Assembly (NCBI GenBank): GCA_905212085.1
Contig: CAJMDF010000024.1
Span: 1-28,737 of the forward strand
Source of the DNA: an uncultured Clostridium sp.
GTDB lineage: Bacteria > Cyanobacteriota > Vampirovibrionia > Gastranaerophilales > Gastranaerophilaceae
Length of the DNA: 28,737 nucleotides
Direction: 5' to 3'
Shown here: piece by piece, positions 23,201 through 28,737 of the stretch
Layout: every line of letters starts with the position of its first letter
Position numbering within the stretch: the stretch's first letter is position 1
The notes under the pieces: model-generated
What the model was told of the DNA's origin: nothing
Database searches by the model: none
The model's input: only the letters and a program-made list of their open reading frames with translations
Program-made: the position numbers and the translations under genes

Positions 23201-23923
23201 ATGGAAAGAAAAATTGTTAAATTACAAGGTCTAAATATTGATAGTTTCTCATTTAATGAAGCTGTGGAGTATGCAAATAATATTGCAGGTCAAGTTGTTA
23301 CTATTAACCCAGAAATGATAGATAATGCTGTAAAAAATCCTGAATTTGCAGAAATTATTAATACTGCAGAACTCGTTGTACCAGATGGGGTAGGCGTTGA
23401 AATCGGATTAAAAATTTTAGGCTATAATGTAAAAAGAATTGCTGGTGTGGAATTTTCGCATAGAATGATTGAAGAATGTGCAAAAACTAATCAATCAGTA
23501 GCATTAGTTGGCGCTAAACCTGAAATTGTAGAAAAAGCTAAAGAAAATTTGATTAAAGAATTCCCTGGTTTATATATTACATATATTCATGATGGTTATT
23601 TTAATGATGATAATCAAATTTTAGAAGAACTTAAAATCAGGCAGCCACGTTTAGTTTTATGTGCTTTAGGTTCTCCCAAACAAGAAGAGTTTATTTTTAA
23701 AGCAAAGTCTATTTTGCCTGAAGCATTGTTTATAGGCGTAGGTGGAAGTTTTGATGTCTGGTCTGGTGTTGTAAAACGTGCACCTAAAATTTATCAAAAA
23801 TTAGGTCTTGAGTGGCTTTATAGAACAGTTATGGACCCAAAAAGATTTAAAAGAATATTCCCGACATTGCCATTATTTGTTTTAAAAGTGCTTAGAGAAA
23901 GGTTTATACCTAAAGGAGTATAG
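23201..23923 (+). CDS. WecG/TagA/CpsF-family glycosyltransferase
   Basis: 240 residues, GT26 family. These enzymes add an N-acetylmannosamine or related sugar to lipid-PP-GlcNAc on the inner membrane face during enterobacterial common antigen, teichoic acid or exopolysaccharide synthesis. Motifs: 'VVTINPEMIDNAV' (T34, N36), D62 in 'VVPDGVGVEIGLKI' (catalytic base candidate), 'ALVGAKPEIVEKA', 'GSPKQEEFI' (157-165), and the C-terminal 'RAPKIYQKLGLEWLYRTVMDPKR' segment. The acceptor sugar cannot be read from sequence. It is first of a three-gene unit with the transketolase N-subunit (AAAGGAG of the next gene lies inside its last codons) and the YhcH protein. Confidence 0.93.
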   Translation: MERKIVKLQGLNIDSFSFNEAVEYANNIAGQVVTINPEMIDNAVKNPEFAEIINTAELVVPDGVGVEIGLKILGYNVKRIAGVEFSHRMIEECAKTNQSVALVGAKPEIVEKAKENLIKEFPGLYITYIHDGYFNDDNQILEELKIRQPRLVLCALGSPKQEEFIFKAKSILPEALFIGVGGSFDVWSGVVKRAPKIYQKLGLEWLYRTVMDPKRFKRIFPTLPLFVLKVLRERFIPKGV

Positions 23924-23927
23924 TGTT

Positions 23928-24752
23928 ATGTTAAGTGATACTGATATAAAAAATTTAGAAAAATTATGTAAGGAAAATAGAAAAAATATTCTGAAAATGG
24001 TATATCATGCACAATCTGGGCACATTGGCGGTGCTATGTCTGCTGTTGAATTGTTGACTGTTTTATATCATAAATGTATGAAAACTTGTCCTAAATGGAC
24101 AAAATCTCCTGATTTTAAAAATCGTGACAGATTTGTTTTATCAAAAGGTCATGCTTCATCAATATTGTATTCAGTATTAGCTCAATTAGGTTATTTCCCA
24201 AAAGAGGAATTAATGACTTTTAGAATATTCGGTTCAAGACTACAAGGTCATCCAGTTCCAATTTGTCCTGGAATTGATGTTGCTACAGGTTCTTTAGGAC
24301 AAGGTTTGTCTATTGCTTGTGGAATGGCTATTGGTTTAAGACTTGATCATAATCCAGCTAATGTCTTTTGTCTTATGGGTGATGGAGAATTACAAGAAGG
24401 TAGTGTATGGGAAGCTTTTATGCATTGTGCTCATGCAAAATTGAATAATATTATTGCAATTATTGATAGAAACAGATTGCAAATTGATGGTTGTACTGAA
24501 AATGTTAAATCGTTGGATAATGTTGCTGAAAAATTAAAAGCATTTAATTGGGAAGTAATTGAAATAGATGGTCATGATATAAATGCTGTTTACAATGCCA
24601 TAGAAAATGCTAAGCAAATTGACCGCCCTGTTGCTATTCTTGCTAATACCATAAAAGGCAAAGGTGTCAGTTTTATGGAAAATAATGCTGGTTGGCATGG
24701 GAAAGCTCCGAATAAAGAAGAATTTGAAAAAGCGTTAGTTGAATTGGAGTAA
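23928..24752 (+). CDS. Transketolase, N-terminal subunit
   Basis: 274 residues, the thiamine-diphosphate-binding half of a split transketolase: 'MVYHAQSGHIGGAMSAVELLTVLY' (25-48), 'RDRFVLSKGHASSILYSVL', 'RLQGHPVPICPGIDVATGSLGQGLS' and the ThDP/Mg motif 'MGDGELQEGSVWEAF' (150-164) with Asn 182 after 'IIAIID'. It stops at 'GKAPNKEEFEKAL', the normal end of the N-half. Transketolase moves two-carbon units between sugar phosphates. The C-terminal subunit normally encoded next to it is absent; a YhcH-family gene follows after 3 nt. It might be encoded elsewhere, or this subunit may serve a different sugar pathway. Role in making heptose or other surface-sugar precursors is possible from context. 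Confidence 0.93.
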   Translation: MLSDTDIKNLEKLCKENRKNILKMVYHAQSGHIGGAMSAVELLTVLYHKCMKTCPKWTKSPDFKNRDRFVLSKGHASSILYSVLAQLGYFPKEELMTFRIFGSRLQGHPVPICPGIDVATGSLGQGLSIACGMAIGLRLDHNPANVFCLMGDGELQEGSVWEAFMHCAHAKLNNIIAIIDRNRLQIDGCTENVKSLDNVAEKLKAFNWEVIEIDGHDINAVYNAIENAKQIDRPVAILANTIKGKGVSFMENNAGWHGKAPNKEEFEKALVELE

Positions 24753-24755
24753 TTT

Positions 24756-25202
24756 ATGATTATTGATACTTTGGAAAATATTTCTATATATAAAAATATC
24801 CCCCAAAATGTTATTGATTTTATTAAAGATTTAACACCTCAAGTGGAAGATGGCAGATATGAAATCGATGACAGAATATATGCAAATGTTGATATTTACG
24901 AAACAAAAGAGCCCCAAATTTGTAAATTTGAAGCTCATAAAAGATTTATTGATATACAAATTTTACTCTCAGGGATTGAAAATTTAGATTATACTCCGGT
25001 TCAAGGTCTAATATTAGCAGAACAATATGATGAATCTAGGGACGTAATGTTTTTTAAAAATCCTCATCGAATTGTGGATCGCGTTATTTTAGAACCGGGT
25101 AAATTTGCACTAATTTATCCGCATGAAGCTCATAAACCTCAAATGGCATTTAATAATGTATCAAAGTTTGTAAAAAAAGTAGTTATAAAAATACCTGTTT
25201 AA
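24756..25202 (+). CDS. YhcH/YjgK/YiaL-family (DUF386) protein
   Basis: 148 residues, a cupin-like single domain. Family marks are 'GRYEIDD-RIYANVDIYETK', 'FEAHKRFIDIQILLSGIENLDYTP', 'VMFFKNPHRIVDRVILEPGKFALIYPHEAHKPQMAF' with the His/Glu pair that binds metal in this family (PHEAHKP). Members occur with sialic acid, 2,3-diketogulonate or other sugar catabolism genes and are thought to be sugar isomerases or anomerases. GGAG for its start lies in the end of the transketolase gene (LELE-stop). Its stop overlaps the stop of the facing gene at 25199 by 4 nt. Confidence 0.92.
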   Translation: MIIDTLENISIYKNIPQNVIDFIKDLTPQVEDGRYEIDDRIYANVDIYETKEPQICKFEAHKRFIDIQILLSGIENLDYTPVQGLILAEQYDESRDVMFFKNPHRIVDRVILEPGKFALIYPHEAHKPQMAFNNVSKFVKKVVIKIPV

Positions 25203-26200
25203 GATATTTTTTGTTTTTTATTTTTATGTTTGCCGGTGAAAGCCGGTTGTACAACTTTTTTTATAACTACGTGTTCCACAAAATTATCTATCGGTTTAAT
25301 AGCTAATCCTAAAGCTACAAATCCACCGATAGTTTTTAGAATTTTAGCATTCATTATTTTGCTTTTTTGATATTTTTTTATAATATCTTCTGCAGCATCT
25401 CTTAAATAAGTTTGTTTATAATCAGGGTCTTTAGCATATTTGGTTTTTAAGTTAGAAAATTTATCCCACATTTTGTTTGAAAATTCTGTAGGCTTTTTAT
25501 TTTCTTTTAAATTATTGTAAATTTTAAACATTTCATCAATATGTTTGTCAGCATATTGCAAAACTTTATCTTTTTGAGACATTGCGATTGATTCAGGATG
25601 TCTACGCCCAAATAAAACTTCAGATACAAATTTTAGAGGTCTTTTTAGTTTATTTTCTCTTATTAATTTTTCTCTTTTAGTTGTTAAAGATTCATGGAAT
25701 TGTTGTTTAAATTCTGCAATATTATTATCAAATTTATCTAAATGTCTGCGGCTTGTAAAATCTTGTAGAAAATTAATAACTTCTTCTTGAGATTGTAATG
25801 TAAGCCCTGTTTTGCCTATCATTCCTAGTCCGGATGCAGCTTTTTGCCCTGCAATTACTGCACCTGTAGGCATAATTACACTTGCTAATAATTGGAATAT
25901 TGCTTGTTCTGTTCCTCTTTTACCATCAGGGTTGTATGATGTTTTTTCATTTTTATATTTATCGTATATATCAGCACCAAAGTAAAGCATTGCAGGGAAC
26001 CATAATAAAGTGCCTAGTTTTGGAGCTACTTCACTAATTGCAGCGCCTAATTCGTTAGAATATGCTAATCCACGGGCTGGCCATTGCATTAGAGGATCAG
26101 AATATGTTTTTTGTTTTTTTTCATTATTAATGTTTTTATTTGCACCAAATATAGGTACATTACTTTTATTAGTAACGTTATTAGGGGTTATTGTAATCAA
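25199..26200 (-). CDS. Unknown membrane-associated protein
   Basis: 333 residues with TTG start: AGGAG lies about 8 nt upstream. The N-terminus is polar (TPNNVTNKSN) followed by 'VPIFGANKN' at 15-23, then about 30 residues to the first hydrophobic stretch (about 60-78, 'APKLGTLLWFPAMLYFGADIY'), a second at about 97-127 ('AIFQLLASVIMPTGAVIAG') and a third at about 285-305 ('ILKTIGGFVALGLAIKPI'). Between them is a Lys/Glu-rich helical region. The C-terminus is very basic (KHKNKKQKIS). No family recognised. It sits back-to-back with the Trp-attenuated gene at 26536, separated by the attenuator region, and shares general layout with that protein and with 20375-22009. Confidence 0.78.
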   Translation of the reverse strand: MITITPNNVTNKSNVPIFGANKNINNEKKQKTYSDPLMQWPARGLAYSNELGAAISEVAPKLGTLLWFPAMLYFGADIYDKYKNEKTSYNPDGKRGTEQAIFQLLASVIMPTGAVIAGQKAASGLGMIGKTGLTLQSQEEVINFLQDFTSRRHLDKFDNNIAEFKQQFHESLTTKREKLIRENKLKRPLKFVSEVLFGRRHPESIAMSQKDKVLQYADKHIDEMFKIYNNLKENKKPTEFSNKMWDKFSNLKTKYAKDPDYKQTYLRDAAEDIIKKYQKSKIMNAKILKTIGGFVALGLAIKPIDNFVEHVVIKKVVQPAFTGKHKNKKQKIS

Positions 26201-26308
26201 ATTTCTTTCTCCTACCAGTCTGTGAACTTTCTACCATGTATATAATACCTGAAAAAATTATCTTTTGCTAGTTTTCAGACCTTTGTAAATATTTTGTAAC
26301 CTTTATGC

Positions 26309-26337
26309 TTGCAATTTTTTTATTAGTGTGATAGTTT
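26309..26337 (+). promoter_or_regulatory. Promoter of the Trp-attenuated transcript
   Basis: TTGCAA (26309-26314), 17-bp spacer, TAGTTT (26332-26337) preceded by TG one base upstream (extended -10). The predicted start near 26344 gives a 5' leader of about 21 nt before the leader ORF. Two direct copies of TTTGTAA (26282-26288 and 26293-26299, 11-bp period) stand just upstream and could be a protein binding site. Confidence 0.55.
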
Positions 26338-26364
26338 AATTTTGGAAAAGGAAAAGTAATTTTT

Positions 26365-26439
26365 ATGTCAAACTTAAATTTAAACATTCAATCTTGGTGG
26401 TGCCTGTTAAATAAAACAGGTCTTTTAAGTTGGCAATAA
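26365..26439 (+). CDS. Tryptophan-rich leader peptide (attenuator ORF)
   Basis: 24 codons plus TAA, with an AAAGGAAAAG ribosome binding site upstream. The middle reads QSWWCLLNKTG, and the end SWQ: Trp codons at 26395-26397, 26398-26400 and 26431-26433. Three Trp in 24 residues, two in tandem, is far above the rest of the window (most proteins here have about 1% or none). The tandem pair lies directly before the first RNA stem, as in trpL leaders. No signal for a functional product; it is a sensor of charged tRNA-Trp. Confidence 0.85.
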   Translation: MSNLNLNIQSWWCLLNKTGLLSWQ

Positions 26440-26505
26440 GCTGATAATAATTAATTATATAAAAGTTTTAAAATGACCTGTTTTTAATTTTCAGGTCATT
26501 TTTTT
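26402..26505 (+). promoter_or_regulatory. Ribosome-mediated tryptophan attenuator
   Basis: Segments: 1 = CCTGTT (26403-26408); 2 = AACAGG in a longer AAAACAGGTC (26413-26422) plus TTTTAA (26423-26428); 3 = TTAAAA (26468-26473) plus GACCTGTTTT (26475-26484); 4 = CAGGTCATTTT (26492-26502). 1:2 is a 6-bp hairpin with 6-nt loop; 2:3 is a 10-bp stem extended by 6 bp across one bulged T (antiterminator); 3:4 is the 11-bp terminator stem (AAAATGACCTG paired with segment 4). A ribosome stalled at the tandem Trp codons covers segment 1 and frees 2 to pair with 3. A ribosome reaching the stop covers the end of 2 and lets 3:4 form. Geometry agrees with classical trp-operon attenuation. Confidence 0.85.
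26470..26505 (+). terminator. Attenuator terminator (3:4 hairpin)
   Basis: AAAATGACCTG (26470-26480) pairs with CAGGTCATTTT (26492-26502) around an 11-nt T/A loop, then a run of T through 26505. It lies 30 nt before the ATG of the 26536 gene, so termination here would block that gene. Confidence 0.9.
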
Positions 26506-26535
26506 GTTGTCAGATTATTAAAAAGGAAATTACTA

Positions 26536-27747
26536 ATGAAAACAAATAGTGTTAATAATATATCATTTACCAACTCAGGAAATATAGGCACAGGATTAAA
26601 AGTCGCAAGTAAAATTATTGGAATTCAAGAAGGTGGTGCAGGGCTATCAAATATAAGATTTATTCAAGACAGTGCAACAGGTCTTGTTCCAAAAGCTGTA
26701 TTTGCCAGAAGTAAAGCTGATTTAGGAGAAAATACATTTTTAGAATTATCGGAATCTGTTTTGGTATATTATTTCCCTACAATTTTAGGTGAGGGGATTT
26801 TTAGAAAATTGTATTCTAAAAAACTTTCTGCAGATTTAAAAAAACAAATTGCAACTCCTGCTGTTGATTTATTAAAGTCTAATAATCAATCGGTAAATAA
26901 AAAATTATTACCGGTAAAAGCAGCTATTGCATTGGGTGCTTTTGCAATACCTTTAGTTGAATATACTCTTAATTATTTTAAAAATTTAATGACTTTGAAA
27001 GTATTTAAGCAATCTGATTTTGAAAATATTGCCAATTTGAATAAAAAGAAAAATGAAAATACAGAACAAGCAAAGAAAGTTGAGGATAGTGCTAAAAAAC
27101 ATATTAAAATTGCTGCCGGGATTTATTCTGCATGTCTTGCATTGAGTGTATTGTTGATTAAAAAAGGTGAAAATTCTAAGTTATTTCAGAATATTTCTGA
27201 AATGATTTTAGCACCTGGGAGCAAATTCTTTAAAAATAATAAAAAGAAAGCAGACTTCTTTAATAAATATTTTAGTCTTGATTTTGCTGATAACAACGGT
27301 AAATTGGCTTTAAGCAGAGGTCAGTTAACTTCTTGTGTTTTAGTTGGCGGGGCAGGATATTTTGGAGCTGCTAAAGATAGAGGCAAACAGAATTTCCTTG
27401 AAACTTTATTCAGATATCCTCTTGTAGGATTTTATATTATTTGCGGAAATGAATTATTAGAAAAAAGCTTTAGAAAATTACTATATAAGAATGGAAAATG
27501 CAAAGAACTGATTAATGAAAAATTAGAAGTTCCGAAATTAAAGGATTTAAGAAGTATCGCTGAGAAACATGGTGGAGATATTGATGCAATGTATAAAAAA
27601 CTTTTAAAACAAAAAGTATTAATCGCTGGGCTACCTTTGTTATTTGGTATTGGCGTTATGGGCTTTTTTATTGCAGGAACTTCAAATCTATTTACTAAAT
27701 TTAGATATAATAGAGATGCAAAAAATAAAGAACAGGTTAGAAAGTAA
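26536..27747 (+). CDS. Unknown multi-pass membrane protein under Trp attenuation
   Basis: 403 residues, with AAAAGGAA 9 nt before the ATG. No family recognised. Polar N-terminus with 'NNISFTNSGNIGTG' (7-20), then hydrophobic segments at about 124-145 (LLPVKAAIALGAFAIPLVEY), 189-208 (HIKIAAGIYSACLALSVLLI), 264-278 (weak), 292-306 and 360-384 (VLIAGLPLLFGIGVMGFFIAG). Lys/Asn-rich loops separate them. No signal peptide. The protein contains no Trp residue, which would suit synthesis during Trp starvation, but several other proteins in the window are also Trp-free (for example IspG), so this is weak support. It follows a Trp attenuator, and no other gene follows in the same direction before the facing uridine-kinase-like gene, so it is apparently the sole target. 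A role in Trp or indole-compound uptake or stress response is guesswork. Confidence 0.85.
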   Translation: MKTNSVNNISFTNSGNIGTGLKVASKIIGIQEGGAGLSNIRFIQDSATGLVPKAVFARSKADLGENTFLELSESVLVYYFPTILGEGIFRKLYSKKLSADLKKQIATPAVDLLKSNNQSVNKKLLPVKAAIALGAFAIPLVEYTLNYFKNLMTLKVFKQSDFENIANLNKKKNENTEQAKKVEDSAKKHIKIAAGIYSACLALSVLLIKKGENSKLFQNISEMILAPGSKFFKNNKKKADFFNKYFSLDFADNNGKLALSRGQLTSCVLVGGAGYFGAAKDRGKQNFLETLFRYPLVGFYIICGNELLEKSFRKLLYKNGKCKELINEKLEVPKLKDLRSIAEKHGGDIDAMYKKLLKQKVLIAGLPLLFGIGVMGFFIAGTSNLFTKFRYNRDAKNKEQVRK

Positions 27748-27766
27748 TTTTACTGATTAATTTAGT

Positions 27767-28630
27767 TTAAAAATAAATTTCTTTTACAAGTTCTAATATT
27801 TGATTAATAAAGTTTCTATAAGCAGCTCTGTCAGCTTCTCCAGATAAAATTATATCAGCTTTTGCTGCTGTTGGATGAATATGTGTTTTTGCTTTATTTG
27901 AAGCATTTTCATATACTTCATCTGCAGAATCGCCTAGATCTCTTTCTACTGCTCTTTTATAAAATCTTTCTTTTTGAATATTATGAGATACATCTACATA
28001 AATTTTGAAATCAAAAGCATCAACAACTTTATCAGTGAGAGTAAATAGTCCTTCTGAGATTATTATTTTTGAAGGGTAAGCAGGTTTTACGTTATCTCGT
28101 CTTATTGCGGTTCCTGACATATCATATTCCGGTAAAAGTACGGTGTTCCCAAAAAGTAGAGATTTAATGTGTTTTTTCATTAATTCTAATTCAAGAGCTT
28201 CTGGCACATCCAAATCATAATGTTTTGCAAATTCAGCAAAACTGCCTGCTTTTTTTACCATATCTGAACGGTCATAATAATAATCGTCAGTATTAATTCT
28301 TGTAATAGCATTTTTAATACAATATTCTTCAGCAAAGCTTTGGATTGTGTTTATTATATCTAAAGCTATTGTAGATTTCCCGCTAGCAGTTTCCCCAGCG
28401 ATTCCTACAGAGCAGGATCTTGTAATATTGTTTGATAAAAATAATGCCATTTTTTGAATGGCAGAACTTTTAACTTTTCGAAATATTGAATTGTCAGAAT
28501 TCATTTCATTAAAGAAAATTTGATTTAATCTTTTTTCGATATAAATAAAAAGATTTTTGTTATCATTAGCATGAAGAAAACTTTGTTTGTTTTTAGTTTC
28601 TGTAAAATTTTTAGTTATAGTATTTTGCAA
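27767..28630 (-). CDS. Uridine kinase/phosphoribulokinase-family P-loop kinase
   Basis: 287 residues with TTG start (AAGGA 8 nt upstream, TTG at 28630). P-loop NTP-binding motif 'GIAGETASGKST' (76-87), 'INTDDYYYDRSD' (substrate-binding Asp pair), 'DLDVPEALELELMKKHIKSLL', 'PEYDMSGTAIR', 'IIISEGLFTL' (Walker B) and 'VDVSHNIQKERFYKRAVERDLGD' with lid Arg residues. This is the layout of uridine kinases, which make UMP from uridine with ATP or GTP. A roughly 70-residue N-terminal extension, unusual for Udk (about 210 residues), lacks an obvious domain. True substrate could be another nucleoside or sugar. It faces the Trp-attenuated gene; its upstream 107 nt show no strong promoter. Confidence 0.87.
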   Translation of the reverse strand: MQNTITKNFTETKNKQSFLHANDNKNLFIYIEKRLNQIFFNEMNSDNSIFRKVKSSAIQKMALFLSNNITRSCSVGIAGETASGKSTIALDIINTIQSFAEEYCIKNAITRINTDDYYYDRSDMVKKAGSFAEFAKHYDLDVPEALELELMKKHIKSLLFGNTVLLPEYDMSGTAIRRDNVKPAYPSKIIISEGLFTLTDKVVDAFDFKIYVDVSHNIQKERFYKRAVERDLGDSADEVYENASNKAKTHIHPTAAKADIILSGEADRAAYRNFINQILELVKEIYF

Positions 28631-28737
28631 TGTATAAATCCTTATTTCTTATCACGTATAAAAAGTGAACAAAAAAAAATTTGCCAACTGCTTTTTTACA
28701 TATTAACAAAAATAAATAAAAAAAAAGTAAAATATGT

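Noticed and set aside
26010..26225. Plus-strand 71-codon ORF at the start of the 25199-26200 gene
   Set aside because: Antisense shadow with no ribosome binding site or conserved features.
26536..27747. Absence of Trp in the attenuated protein as strong proof of Trp-starvation function
   Set aside because: Other proteins in the window, including IspG and the heptose kinase, also lack Trp, so the absence is expected by chance.
1..28737. CRISPR array, insertion sequence, prophage, rRNA or tRNA genes
   Set aside because: No regularly spaced repeats, transposase or integrase reading frames, phage structural genes or cloverleaf/rRNA signatures were seen on either strand.

Overview
The window is AT-rich (GC near 30% by eye) and gene-dense. 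It carries a diderm (LPS-type outer membrane) gene set: lpxI, lpxB, an LptD/OstA-like transporter, a heptose-phosphate kinase, an O-antigen ligase/polymerase-like protein, a DegT sugar aminotransferase and a WecG/TagA glycosyltransferase. A DUF4330-like protein, an LptD-like barrel protein and several large unrecognised membrane proteins with short polar N-termini resemble what is seen in the non-photosynthetic cyanobacterial relatives of the animal gut (Melainabacteria/Vampirovibrionia, Gastranaerophilales). That placement is an inference; there is no rRNA, tRNA, CRISPR array, insertion sequence or phage module here to confirm it.

Layout. 29-4105 (minus): ispG, then a small secreted protein, a TPR lipoprotein and a secreted family-10 glycosidase-like protein; the last three follow their own promoter at 2984-3012. 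4141-4875 (plus) is a YfcE-type phosphodiesterase facing a small hypothetical gene (4872-5342, minus). 5482-9629 (plus): hldE-type kinase, DUF4330-like protein, Wzy/WaaL-like protein and DegT aminotransferase, closed by a strong bidirectional terminator. 9682-10257 (minus): two small unknown genes. 10258-10652 has no protein gene but holds a promoter, palindromes and a probable ~140-nt small RNA with its own terminator. 10653-14134 (minus): a P-loop/TPR protein, rsmG and a GNAT-like protein. 14224-20314 (plus): a 34-residue membrane peptide, an M23 endopeptidase, LptD-like protein, class II aldolase, lpxI and lpxB, the core envelope operon. 20375-25202 (plus): a large unknown membrane protein, a dGTPase-like HD hydrolase, wecG, the N-terminal half of a split transketolase and a YhcH-family protein. 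25199-26200 (minus) is another unknown membrane protein. 26309-27747 (plus) is an attenuated unit, and 27767-28630 (minus) is a uridine-kinase-like protein.

The most striking item is at 26309-26536. A promoter is followed by a 24-codon leader ORF with tandem Trp codons plus a third Trp codon, then a hairpin, an alternative antiterminator pairing of up to 16 bp and a strong intrinsic terminator. This is the textbook architecture of a ribosome-mediated tryptophan attenuator. The gene it controls is not a trp gene or recognisable Trp transporter but an unknown ~403-residue, roughly five-segment membrane protein. A second theme is that three genes without a Shine-Dalgarno have a -10 hexamer exactly 6 nt before the ATG, as expected for leaderless mRNAs.
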